From: Dyadobacter sp. 3J3
GTDB taxonomy: Bacteria; Bacteroidota; Bacteroidia; Cytophagales; Spirosomataceae
Reading direction: 5' to 3'
DNA: 64,000 nt
Assembly: GCF_009801115.1 (NCBI RefSeq)
Contig: NZ_VTOL01000007.1
Location: forward strand, 346,846 to 410,845
Positions within the stretch are counted from its first letter, which is position 1. Each line of letters starts with the position of its first letter. Positions 37,337 to 45,910 of the stretch are shown piece after piece. The notes under the pieces are model-generated. The model searched no databases, had not been told where the DNA came from, and saw only the letters and a program-made list of their open reading frames with translations. Made by a program: the position numbers and the translations under genes.

Positions 37337-38746
37337 TTAAATTTTCTGATAAATCCCCTTCCACTGGCTTAGCTTATATTGACTTTGCAGAGCAGGAACA
37401 CGTGATAAAAGTTTCGGCATCAGGTTTACTTTATCAATAACATAATCCGGCGGATCTTTTCTAAAATTGTCGTAGACGTGGATAACGCTGTCAAAATGAT
37501 CCAGATTTCTTAAATCGTAGCTTGATAAATCCCAGTTTAAATAGGGTGTGGCACTGAAATTTTCGGTATACTCACCGTCATGCTGTCCCAAAACAAGTAT
37601 TCTTTTATTCCGTATTTCCAGAGGCAAGGAAGCCGTTTTGGAGCGCAGGTTTTCCAGTTTGCCCATGGAAATTCCTGGTAAAATTCCTCGTGTGCCCTGA
37701 TATTGTATAAACACGATAATGGCTGTCATCATCACAAACTGGAATTCATCCCCAATACTTTTTCTTTTGAAACTCTGAAAATAATGCGTTGCAAAAAAAG
37801 CAGCCGGAGGAATAAAAATCACAAACTGCATCGGGGCCAGATATTGCATCAATGGAATTGTAAAAACCGCTACAATAAACCACAAAGCCATTACCTGCTG
37901 AATTCTGGTTTGATAATTGACAAATCTTAACGTTGTAAAAATTCGTGTAAAACCCATAATCCCGAAACCTAACGGCAAAATCAGCGATGCGATTAAAGAA
38001 GAAAAGTCGTTGAGATTGTATTGTTTAACTTGAAAAACAGACGTCAGCAAATTGCGGTTAAGACTTTCAATCCCATCGTTCATATAGAAGAATAACAGTA
38101 CCATGAGCAACGGAAAAATGGAGCCAAAAAGTCCCAATAAATGATGACGGATTGTTGCGCCCGTATAAAATAGCAAAGCCAGAAATGCCCAGACCATGAA
38201 TAAGGAAGCAGGCAAATAGAACAGGGTTGCAATTCCAATGTAGAGCCCCATTTCAAAAACCTGGTTGGTAGCCTCTCTTTTTACCAATATTTTTACGATT
38301 AAACCAAAAGCAAAAAGTAAAAACGTATTCGCCATCAGCATAGGCGAAAGTGTGCCGAGGTCAAACGATATATTCAGGAAGATTGCGTACAAGGCACCGG
38401 GAATGTAGGTACGCTCAGGAAAAACTTCACGGGAATAAATGACATAATTAAAATAAAGTATCTGGATAATTCCCAGTCCGGCAGCGGCCAGCTGATAAGC
38501 CCACTGCGCCCTCCCGAACAATGAATCAATGAGCCAGTAAGTCAATCCTGAAAACGGACTGACATTATCCCAGACATCCCGGTAAAGCATAAAACCATGG
38601 TTCATTTGCTCTCCGACAAGCATCCAGCTCAATTCAGGTATCAGCAAAGGTATTCCCCCAAAAAAGAACGGCAGCCTTAGTAGCAGGAAAAATACCACTA
38701 AACTAATCATCTGATAAGCTGCATTAACCCGAAAAAAACTAAGCAA
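37337..38746 (-). CDS. multi-pass membrane protein (DUF6427-like)
   Basis: 469 residues with about eleven hydrophobic segments followed by a soluble tail of about 110 residues with alternating strands and helices (NKRILVLGQHDGEYTENFSA). The arrangement and the N-terminus LSFFRVNAAYQ recall DUF6427 and glycosyltransferase-like membrane proteins of Bacteroidota, but I am not certain of the family. The start used is TTG at 38746; ATG 38710 is the alternative. It probably acts in the inner membrane in envelope or polysaccharide assembly; this is inference only. Confidence 0.65.
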   Translation of the reverse strand: MLSFFRVNAAYQMISLVVFFLLLRLPFFFGGIPLLIPELSWMLVGEQMNHGFMLYRDVWDNVSPFSGLTYWLIDSLFGRAQWAYQLAAAGLGIIQILYFNYVIYSREVFPERTYIPGALYAIFLNISFDLGTLSPMLMANTFLLFAFGLIVKILVKREATNQVFEMGLYIGIATLFYLPASLFMVWAFLALLFYTGATIRHHLLGLFGSIFPLLMVLLFFYMNDGIESLNRNLLTSVFQVKQYNLNDFSSLIASLILPLGFGIMGFTRIFTTLRFVNYQTRIQQVMALWFIVAVFTIPLMQYLAPMQFVIFIPPAAFFATHYFQSFKRKSIGDEFQFVMMTAIIVFIQYQGTRGILPGISMGKLENLRSKTASLPLEIRNKRILVLGQHDGEYTENFSATPYLNWDLSSYDLRNLDHFDSVIHVYDNFRKDPPDYVIDKVNLMPKLLSRVPALQSQYKLSQWKGIYQKI

Positions 38747-38932
38747 GAAACTGGATGGTTAGATAGGACGACATGAATACTTTCACGAAATTACAACGGA
38801 GGGGTCTACAAAAACAAAATAAGTATGGATATTTGTATTAAATATAGAAGGTAAGACAAGTTAAGGGTGATAGCGGAAAGGTTTATCAAGATGATTAAAC
38901 TAAAATTCCAAAGTTGCCAATCAGAAAAAAAG

Positions 38933-39316
38933 ATGGAATCGAAGAGACAACAGAAAGTAGGTAGACAAATCCAAAAGGATTTAGGTGAAATTTTCCAACA
39001 AGATGCAAAACATTTGGTAAACGGCACTTTCGTGACGATTACAGCCGTACGCGTTTCTCCTGATTTGGGAATTGCACGGGCATATCTAAGTTTTTTACCA
39101 GAAAAGAACAAGTTATTTTTACTTGAAACGATAAAGGAAAACACCAAATTTATAAGACAAAAACTGGCTGAACGTGTTCGTCATCAGTTAAGAATTGTGC
39201 CTCATTTACAATTTTACATTGATGATACTGCCGAATACGCAGCAAAAATGGACCTATTGTTTGCAGATATAGTAATACCTCCTGCGCAACCAGACGAAGA
39301 AGAAGAAACGAATTGA
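38933..39316 (+). CDS. rbfA: ribosome-binding factor A
   Basis: KH-like protein that helps mature the 3'/5' ends of 16S rRNA in the 30S subunit. ATG 38933 gives MESKRQQKVGRQIQKDLGEIF, the normal RbfA beginning, and 127 residues; a longer in-frame reading from 38867 adds an unlikely N-terminus. The family pattern TITAVRVSPDLGIARAYLSF (about 36-55) and RHQLRIVPHLQFYIDD is clear. It lies 18 bases before the ABC permease gene, a pairing often kept in Bacteroidota. Confidence 0.93.
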   Translation: MESKRQQKVGRQIQKDLGEIFQQDAKHLVNGTFVTITAVRVSPDLGIARAYLSFLPEKNKLFLLETIKENTKFIRQKLAERVRHQLRIVPHLQFYIDDTAEYAAKMDLLFADIVIPPAQPDEEEETN

Positions 39317-39334
39317 TCTTTCGCGTTACTGACA

Positions 39335-40564
39335 ATGAACCTTTCGTACCGAATTGCCATTCGCTATTTTTTTTCCCGTAACAAACGCAGCTTCATCAGT
39401 GTGATAGCGCGCATCGCCATGGCCGGTGTTGCAGTGGGCACAATGGCAATGGTTGTGGTCCTTTCTGTTTTTAACGGAATGGAAGATTTGAACCGGAAAA
39501 TGTTTAAAACTTTTGACGCCGACGTGACCATTACGCCTGCTGAGGGAAAACGTTTTCTTGTTTCTGATTCTCTTCTGAAAATTGTAAAATCAGTAGAAGG
39601 TGTAAAAATTGTGACGCAGGTTATAGAAGATAATGCACTGGCCCGTTATGCCAATCAACAAACCATTGTAAAGCTTAAAGGCGTTGACAGCACGTTTTCA
39701 AGACGCGGACAACTCGACACGGCTTTGGTTGAAGGTTCATTAAAATTGTACGGGCACAACGGAACACCCTATGCTGTGATTGCAGAAGGTGTCAGGAATG
39801 CATTGTCCATATCGTTGCAGGATATCATAACGCCTTTGGAATTGTGGTATCCCAAAACAGGAACAAAAACGCTGAATGTGACTTCTACCGAGGCTTTCAA
39901 TCAAACTGTAATCCGTCCTGGCGGTGTTTTTTTTATTGAAAACAGGTATGACGATTATGTCATTGCACCTCTGTCTGTCGTGGAATCTCTCTTACAATAT
40001 AAGGGTCAGCGCTCTTCACTGGAAATCACAATCCTGGCAAAACCTTATCTTGAAAAAGACGTTGCCCGGGACATATCAGCGAAAATCGGCACTCAATTTA
40101 TAGTCCGTGACAGAGACGCTATGAACGCAGATCTGCTGCGCGCCATTCGTGTAGAAAAATTGTTTGTTGCCGTTACGTTATCCTTTATTATTTTAGTAGC
40201 CGCAATCAATATTTTCTTCTCTCTCAGCATGTTAGCGATTGAAAAGAAAAAAGATGTTTCCATGCTTTATGCATTGGGTGCTACGCCTTCCCTGATCAGA
40301 AACATATTTCTGGCAGAAGGAGCCATAGTAGCCTTGTCAGGAGCGATTGTCGGGATATTGAGTGGCGTCCTTATTTGCTGGTTACAGATGAGCTACGGAC
40401 TCGTCTCTATGGGCTTGTCCACAGCACTTGTTGATGCTTATCCTGTAAAATTAATCTGGCAGGATATACTTTTAACCGCAGGTATTATCGTTATCGTAAC
40501 CCTGGCCGTTTCATACATTCCGGCGCGGCGTGCTGCATTATCCGGCCAGACCCTGATCGTTTAG
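39335..40564 (+). CDS. FtsX-like ABC transporter permease (LolC/LolE type)
   Basis: 409-residue inner-membrane permease with the four-helix topology of LolC/LolE and FtsX: one N-terminal helix (about 20-45), a large periplasmic domain (about 45-265), and three C-terminal helices (about 270-400). The start IAIRYFFSRNKRSFISVIARIAMAGVAVG is typical of the lipoprotein-releasing family. LolCDE moves lipoproteins from the inner membrane toward the outer membrane. The ATPase is not adjacent. Co-transcribed with rbfA. Confidence 0.88.
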   Translation: MNLSYRIAIRYFFSRNKRSFISVIARIAMAGVAVGTMAMVVVLSVFNGMEDLNRKMFKTFDADVTITPAEGKRFLVSDSLLKIVKSVEGVKIVTQVIEDNALARYANQQTIVKLKGVDSTFSRRGQLDTALVEGSLKLYGHNGTPYAVIAEGVRNALSISLQDIITPLELWYPKTGTKTLNVTSTEAFNQTVIRPGGVFFIENRYDDYVIAPLSVVESLLQYKGQRSSLEITILAKPYLEKDVARDISAKIGTQFIVRDRDAMNADLLRAIRVEKLFVAVTLSFIILVAAINIFFSLSMLAIEKKKDVSMLYALGATPSLIRNIFLAEGAIVALSGAIVGILSGVLICWLQMSYGLVSMGLSTALVDAYPVKLIWQDILLTAGIIVIVTLAVSYIPARRAALSGQTLIV

Positions 40565-40625
40565 ATCAGACTGATTTCAAAGTAATCCGATTTAATACTT
40601 CAACACGTTGACCACAACTAAAAAT

Positions 40626-43247
40626 ATGTCCAAACCAAAAGCAGATATGACCGCTAATAAAAATAACGTTTTACTACGTAACGGCCTCTGCAACTTCTTT
40701 GGAATAGCCTTGTTCTTTATTGCTTTTGGCGCCAACGCCGGTGATCATACAGCCAAAAGAGATACAGTTTTAAGAAGAAATCCCGGTGTCATTACGCGTC
40801 AGGGCCCTTATCGTCCTTCACGTACTCTGAAACATGATCTTATTCACACACGTCTTGATGTTGAATTTGACTGGCTTCGTCAGCATGTACATGGCACTGC
40901 GATCATTTCCATGAAATCGCATTTTTATCCTCAGAATACGATTGAACTGGATGCTAAGGGATTTGATATCAAAAGTATCACACAGCTTTCAGATGCAGGG
41001 GATTTCGGCTCTGCTTCACTGAAAGAACTATCGGGAAAGTCTGCTAAAAAACTGGATTTTACTTACGATAAACGTAAGCTGATTATCAAACTCACAAAAG
41101 AGTACACGGCAAAAGATACTATTGTTGTTAAAATTGACTACGTCGCCAAACCTAACGAGCTGCCCAGCGATGCGCAGAACGAAAATCCGAATGACAAGGG
41201 ATTGTACTTTATCAATCCGGACGGAATGGAGGAAGGGAAACCAAAACAAATCTGGTCACAAGGTGAAACAGAAGGCAGTTCCTGCTGGTTTCCTACCGTT
41301 GACGCTCCGAATGTAAAATTCACACAGGATATTTACCTTACCGTTGACAGCACTTATAAAACGCTTTCCAATGGGTTACTCATCTCTCAGGAGCCTGATA
41401 ACAGCGGTTTGCGTACGGATCATTGGAAACAGTCACTTCCCGCGGCTCCTTACCTGACCATGATTGCCGTTGGCGATTTTGCCGTTGCAAAGGATATGAT
41501 GCCTAACGGATTGGAACTTAGCTATTATGTTGAGCCAAAATACGGCGGAGATGCACATGCCATTTTTGGCCGTACACCTGAAATGATGGCATTCTTTTCA
41601 AACATTTTCGGAATTGAATATCCCTGGGAAAAATACGCGCAGATTGCTGTAAGAGATTTTGTGGCTGGTGCGATGGAAAATACCACAGCGACGGTCCATG
41701 AAGAAGGTGTGCAAACAGATGCCCGCTCTATTTTGGATGGAAATTCGGATGCGGTCATCGCGCATGAATTGGCGCATCACTGGTTTGGTGATTACGTGAC
41801 AGCCGAAGAATGGGGGCAACTACCTTTAAATGAATCATTTGCTAATTATTCTGAATATTTGTGGAGTGAGTATTATATTGGTAAAAATGAAGCAGACTGG
41901 CAGAATTTGCAGGAATTGAAAACCTATCTGGCCGAAGCGGAAACGAAGCAAGTTCCGATGATCCGGTATTTTTACAAGGATCGCGAAAATATGTTTGACA
42001 GTCATTCTTATGCAAAAGGAGGTAGAATTCTGCATATGCTTAGAAAATATGTTGGCGACGAGGCTTTTTTCAAATCGCTACAAACCTATCTGAAAGCACA
42101 TGCTTTGGGAACTGCCGAAATTTCGGATCTCCGAGAAGCTTTTGAAAAAGTAACAGGCGAAGATTTGAACTGGTTTTTTGACCAATGGTTTTTACGTCCG
42201 GGACATCCTCTGTTGAAAATAAAACAGGAATATTCGACTGCTACAAATAAGGTTTTGTTGAAAATTACACAAACCCAGGACACGCTGGCTTCAACGGTTT
42301 ACAGACTTCCTTTGAAAATTGATGTTTGGTCGGGGGGGAAGAAAAACCGTTATAATGTGCTGATCGACAAGGTAAATCAAACACTGGAATTCCCATCCGC
42401 CAAAAAGCCCGATCTGGTAATTTTTGATGCTGAATCTCAGTTATTAGGTAGTGTTGAACAGGAAAAAGACCGTGCAGAACTGGTTTATCAATACAACCAT
42501 TCGGATCAGTTTTTACAAAAATATGAGGCACTGGCACAATTGGAAGGTAAATTAAAGGATTCCACGGCTCGAAATGTTTTGATCAAAGCGATGACAGATC
42601 CTTTCTGGAAACTTCGTCAAATGGCTATTTCAAATTTCGCTGAATATGACGGAGAAGGTTTTGCTGAAATTGAAAAGATCATCCAGAGCCGCGCTCGTAC
42701 CGACAGACATCCGCAAGTGCGTGCAGAAGCGATCATCACGCTTGCTACTTTTGGTGATAATAATAATGACCCTATTTTCCGTGAAGCATTAAGTGACAGC
42801 TCTTATCAGGTTGTTTCCGTTGCTCTTGACAAATACCTTGTCAACCAACCAGCTGATGCAAAAGATGTAGCCGCACAATTTGAAGATTCTCCTGATGATG
42901 CGGTTGTAGCTTCGGTTGGAAATTATTACGCAGGCCTAGCCGAACCTGATCGTTATGAATGGTTCCTTGAAAAAATGAAGCGCATGAAGCCAACCGAAAA
43001 ATATAATTTCCTTCAGGTTTTCGGGAAATATCTGATCAAGTCAAAACAGGATGTTCAGCGAAAAAGCATTCCGGTTCTGGAAGGCATGGCGCGCAATAAT
43101 CCATCCTATTTTGTTCGCTTCGGCGCTTATCAGGCTTTGGGACTGCTAACCGATATTCAAGGTGTTCCATCAATCCGGAAAGATATCCGGGCAAAAGAAA
43201 CGGAGCCTAAGCTGAAAGAAATGTATACCCAATTTGGTGAATTATAA
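40626..43247 (+). CDS. M1 family aminopeptidase with C-terminal HEAT-like region
   Basis: Zinc aminopeptidase of 873 residues from ATG 40626 (a TTG at 40608 is in frame). An N-terminal hydrophobic segment (CNFFGIALFFIAFGANAG) is a signal peptide. The exopeptidase motif G348-A-M-E-N352 and zinc site H380-E-L-A-H384 with the distal Glu in LPLNESFANY are intact. The C-terminal 350 residues are helical and fall into HEAT-like repeats (DRHPQVRAEAIITLATFGD). Larger than the M1 peptidase at 26455 and clearly a different branch. Monocistronic with a strong terminator. Confidence 0.93.
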   Translation: MSKPKADMTANKNNVLLRNGLCNFFGIALFFIAFGANAGDHTAKRDTVLRRNPGVITRQGPYRPSRTLKHDLIHTRLDVEFDWLRQHVHGTAIISMKSHFYPQNTIELDAKGFDIKSITQLSDAGDFGSASLKELSGKSAKKLDFTYDKRKLIIKLTKEYTAKDTIVVKIDYVAKPNELPSDAQNENPNDKGLYFINPDGMEEGKPKQIWSQGETEGSSCWFPTVDAPNVKFTQDIYLTVDSTYKTLSNGLLISQEPDNSGLRTDHWKQSLPAAPYLTMIAVGDFAVAKDMMPNGLELSYYVEPKYGGDAHAIFGRTPEMMAFFSNIFGIEYPWEKYAQIAVRDFVAGAMENTTATVHEEGVQTDARSILDGNSDAVIAHELAHHWFGDYVTAEEWGQLPLNESFANYSEYLWSEYYIGKNEADWQNLQELKTYLAEAETKQVPMIRYFYKDRENMFDSHSYAKGGRILHMLRKYVGDEAFFKSLQTYLKAHALGTAEISDLREAFEKVTGEDLNWFFDQWFLRPGHPLLKIKQEYSTATNKVLLKITQTQDTLASTVYRLPLKIDVWSGGKKNRYNVLIDKVNQTLEFPSAKKPDLVIFDAESQLLGSVEQEKDRAELVYQYNHSDQFLQKYEALAQLEGKLKDSTARNVLIKAMTDPFWKLRQMAISNFAEYDGEGFAEIEKIIQSRARTDRHPQVRAEAIITLATFGDNNNDPIFREALSDSSYQVVSVALDKYLVNQPADAKDVAAQFEDSPDDAVVASVGNYYAGLAEPDRYEWFLEKMKRMKPTEKYNFLQVFGKYLIKSKQDVQRKSIPVLEGMARNNPSYFVRFGAYQALGLLTDIQGVPSIRKDIRAKETEPKLKEMYTQFGEL

Positions 43248-43262
43248 GATTTCAGATTTAAT

Positions 43263-43302
43263 AAAAAAGAGGATTTCGGCCAGGCTGAAATCCTCTTTTT
43301 TG
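43263..43302. terminator. strong two-way terminator after the M1 aminopeptidase
   Basis: AAAAAAGAGGATTTC pairs with GAAATCCTCTTTTTT around a short GC-rich centre with an inner GCC/GGC pair. It also ends the convergent LacI-family gene. Confidence 0.9.
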
Positions 43303-43316
43303 TTTAATACCTTTTC

Positions 43317-44384
43317 CTATTGTTCCGGATCCAGATAATATTCCAGATTTTCCAGCGTGATAATATCCAACGGGAGAAATTTGATCGGAGCAATATCTTT
43401 TTTAAAGACAAGGTAATTGGCAAGCTGAAATATACCCCAATAGCCCTGCCCCAGAGGATTTTGATTGATCACAAAATCAATATAGCCGTTATTGATATAA
43501 TGTATATTGCGTGGAATTAGATCGTATCCGATCAGTTTAATATCGTTGATTTGATTTCTCTCGAGATAACCGGCAATTTCAAAAGCCTTCGAATTGGTAA
43601 CATAAATTGCTTTCAGATCAACCGCGGAGTTTATTATTTGATTAAATTTTTCATCAAATGATTCCCCTTGGATAAAATTGATTTCAGTCTCAATCACCTT
43701 GTATTTATCTTTCAGGTTATTCTTAACAAAATAATCCTTGAACCCTTTTTCTTTGGTTATAAGGTGGGCAGAGTTGGGTAAATCTTCATTGATGTGCAAA
43801 ACCATCATGGTACAGGCCGACGGCAGCCCAAAAGTCAGGATCTTAGCCGCTAAAAATCCGCTTTGATAAGAATCCTGCCCGATGTAACACAGCGGGTTGA
43901 CATCCGCGATCTGGGTGTTGAACAGCACATAAGGAATATTAGATTTTTCCCATTCTTTAAAAAAAGGAAGGACCTCTTTGTAAAATAATGGTGCAACTAA
44001 CAATCCATCCGGATTTTCGTTTGTAGCCTCTCTCGCTTTTGAAATAAATGAATTCTCATCGTGCGGATCAAAAATAAACCGGCTTATTGAAATCCCGTAT
44101 TGTCTTAATTCTTTTTCGGCTTTGGCAAGTCCTATTTCAGGAGCCTCCCAATATGGATCCGTTTTGGGATCAGGAACCAGTGCAATGAATTGGTAGGTCC
44201 GTTGTGTTTTCAATGACTGAGCCAAAAAATTAGGCTCATAATTCATTTCTTCAATAATTTTCAAGACTTTTTCGCGCACCTCGTCTGACACCCGTCCACG
44301 GTTATGCAATACCCGATCCACCGTCCCTTTCGATGTTTCTGCCCTCTCCGCGATATCTTTTATTCTTACAATTTTCTTTTTCAC
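43317..44384 (-). CDS. LacI family transcriptional regulator
   Basis: 355-residue repressor or activator. The helix-turn-helix is at 6-27 (VRIKDIAERAETSKGTVDRVL), followed by the hinge (EPNFLAQSLKTQRT) and a periplasmic-binding-protein-like sugar-binding domain of the Peripla_BP_4 type (about 65-340). The start is GTG. A pair of palindromes of LacI type with a central CG lies about 210 bases upstream (44591-44634), so self-regulation is likely. No catabolic gene is next to it: the effector and target genes are not evident, apart from the candidate RNA unit facing it. Confidence 0.92.
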   Translation of the reverse strand: MKKKIVRIKDIAERAETSKGTVDRVLHNRGRVSDEVREKVLKIIEEMNYEPNFLAQSLKTQRTYQFIALVPDPKTDPYWEAPEIGLAKAEKELRQYGISISRFIFDPHDENSFISKAREATNENPDGLLVAPLFYKEVLPFFKEWEKSNIPYVLFNTQIADVNPLCYIGQDSYQSGFLAAKILTFGLPSACTMMVLHINEDLPNSAHLITKEKGFKDYFVKNNLKDKYKVIETEINFIQGESFDEKFNQIINSAVDLKAIYVTNSKAFEIAGYLERNQINDIKLIGYDLIPRNIHYINNGYIDFVINQNPLGQGYWGIFQLANYLVFKKDIAPIKFLPLDIITLENLEYYLDPEQ

Positions 44385-44559
44385 TGGTGCTCTACAATAA
44401 CGAACGGGAATTTACCCAATAGTATCTATATAAAAATAGTACAATTATTAACTAAGTGGCCAAAATCTTAGCAAATGGTAACGAAAACTCAAAAAACAAT
44501 AAAATTTCAATACAATATTTAAAATTTCCTTGATTTTTAAATATTGTGTACTAGATTTA

Positions 44560-44567
44560 CAAATCTA
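44560..44567 (-). promoter_or_regulatory. -7 box of the LacI-family gene
   Basis: Plus-strand CAAATCTA reads TAGATTTG on the minus strand, matching TAnnTTTG. Transcription would start near 44553 with a leader of about 170 bases. The -33 region would lie against the first operator. Confidence 0.45.
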
Positions 44568-44590
44568 ACAGCAATTGTACTAAAATAATA

Positions 44591-44634
44591 TGTGTTCGTA
44601 CACATTGCAAGAAAATTACTGTGTGCTCGTGCAC
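44591..44634. promoter_or_regulatory. twin LacI-type operators
   Basis: Two palindromes with the shared core GTG(T/C)TCGT(A/G)CAC: TGTGTTCGTACACA at 44591-44604 and GTGCTCGTGCAC at 44623-44634. Both have the central CG step usual for LacI-family sites and are 31 bases centre to centre, about three helical turns, so two dimers could bind the same face. They lie between the minus-strand regulator promoter and a plus-strand promoter. Confidence 0.65.
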
Positions 44635-44650
44635 TTTTACTTAAAAATGC

Positions 44651-44680
44651 TTGCATCATAACAGATTACAATTAATTTTG
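44651..44680 (+). promoter_or_regulatory. orphan plus-strand promoter
   Basis: TTG at 44651-44653 and TAATTTTG at 44673-44680, 19 bases apart, a full match to the Bacteroidota consensus. No coding gene lies downstream on this strand before a terminator at 44846. Confidence 0.6.
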
Positions 44681-44686
44681 CATTAT

Positions 44687-44846
44687 AATAAAATATCGTT
44701 AGAAAATTTGTCAGTTTAAAACTAGAACCATTGTTTTGTTTAGCATTTTCCAAACACATAATATTATTCCTAAACCCTTATAAAATTACCTACTAATTCT
44801 AAACTCTTTAACCGGGCGTGCGGATCTTATTCTGCACGCTTTTTTT
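44687..44846 (+). ncRNA. candidate small RNA of about 160 nt, divergent from lacI-type gene
   Basis: Bounded by the promoter at 44651-44680 and the terminator at 44816-44846. The stretch has no ATG on the plus strand and no convincing reading frame, so a transcript would be noncoding. It could be a regulated small RNA, or the remains of the leader of an operon that has been lost. No known RNA family is recognised. Confidence 0.4.
44816..44846 (+). terminator. intrinsic terminator on the plus strand
   Basis: Nine-base stem (GCGTGCGGA with TTCTGCACGC, one G-U pair, loop TCTTAT) at 44816-44839 followed by seven T. There is no T-run on the minus strand, so it works only on the plus strand, where no gene precedes it. 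Confidence 0.8.
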
Positions 44847-44854
44847 GTGTTCTA

Positions 44855-45910
44855 TTATTTTATTTCAATAACAACATCATTGCTTTGCGGGTACCCTGTG
44901 CATGTCAAAATCCAGCCTTGTTTGAGATCGTTTTCTGTCAAAACATCGTTAATACTCATATGCACAGTACCACTTTTACATATACCGGCACAGGTTGCAC
45001 ATACACCTCCCTTACAGCTATAAGGCAAATGTATCCCTGAATCTAACGCCGCCTGGAGAATTGTTTTATCTGCCGGAACGTATAACCTGTATTCCTGCTC
45101 TTTAAAATCTAACTGGATTTCGTACGCCTTACTTTCCTTAGGAGCAGCCGGGGGACTACCAACCACAAAATTCTCTTTTCTAATCTGCTCCTTTCCAAAA
45201 CCAAGATAATGCAACGTAATTTCAACAGAACGCATTAATTCAAACGGGCCGCAAATAAAAAAACGTGCTTTATCAGGAGAGTATATCAGCGATGCCTTGA
45301 TCATTTGTTCGAGCCGGGTATTATTAATTCTTCCACGAACACCATTCCAATGATCTGATGGCTGACTGTGTACGTGAATTACATGCAGCCGATCCGGATA
45401 GCGCGTTTTCCAGGCTTCTATTTCTTTGAGAAATAAAGTGCTTTTTTCATTTCTGTTGGCATATAAAAGTGTAACGCGACTTACGGAATCGGTTGAAAGT
45501 ATTTGTTTTAAAATGGAGAATAATGGAGTAATTCCACTTCCGGCACCAATCAGAATTATATCTTGGGGCAAATTATCGGACGGTTCCAAAGTAAAACGAC
45601 CCGATGCAGGCAAAACAGTGAAAATATCACCTTCATGCACAAAATCAATCCAGAACCGGGAGATTTCCCCATTGGAAATTCTTTTCACAGTAATCGCTGG
45701 AAATTCATCTGTTTCAGGCGCAGAACTCATGGAATACGACCGCCTGATTTCATGGCCATGCATATTGATTAGAAAAGTAAGAAACTGCCCTGCTTCATAA
45801 TGCAATTTCCAGCCATCGATCCTTTCAAATACAAAAGTTTTTATATCATTACTTTCAATAATAATCTGCCTTACACGCAGAAGGATTGTCGCGTCAACTA
45901 TGTGTTCCAT
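44855..45910 (-). CDS. ferredoxin-NADP reductase-like flavoprotein with C-terminal [2Fe-2S] domain
   Basis: 351-residue one-electron carrier of the PaaE/HmpX type. An FAD-binding domain (RSYSMSSAP, 57-65), an NAD(P)-binding domain (GAGSGITPL, 122-130) and a plant-type ferredoxin domain with C299, C304, C307 and C337 are in the usual order. Such proteins pass electrons from NAD(P)H to an oxygenase, desaturase or other partner. Its start overlaps the end of the upstream cyclase-like gene by 13 bases, so the two are translationally coupled and probably work together. The acceptor is not known. Confidence 0.9.
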   Translation of the reverse strand: MEHIVDATILLRVRQIIIESNDIKTFVFERIDGWKLHYEAGQFLTFLINMHGHEIRRSYSMSSAPETDEFPAITVKRISNGEISRFWIDFVHEGDIFTVLPASGRFTLEPSDNLPQDIILIGAGSGITPLFSILKQILSTDSVSRVTLLYANRNEKSTLFLKEIEAWKTRYPDRLHVIHVHSQPSDHWNGVRGRINNTRLEQMIKASLIYSPDKARFFICGPFELMRSVEITLHYLGFGKEQIRKENFVVGSPPAAPKESKAYEIQLDFKEQEYRLYVPADKTILQAALDSGIHLPYSCKGGVCATCAGICKSGTVHMSINDVLTENDLKQGWILTCTGYPQSNDVVIEIK

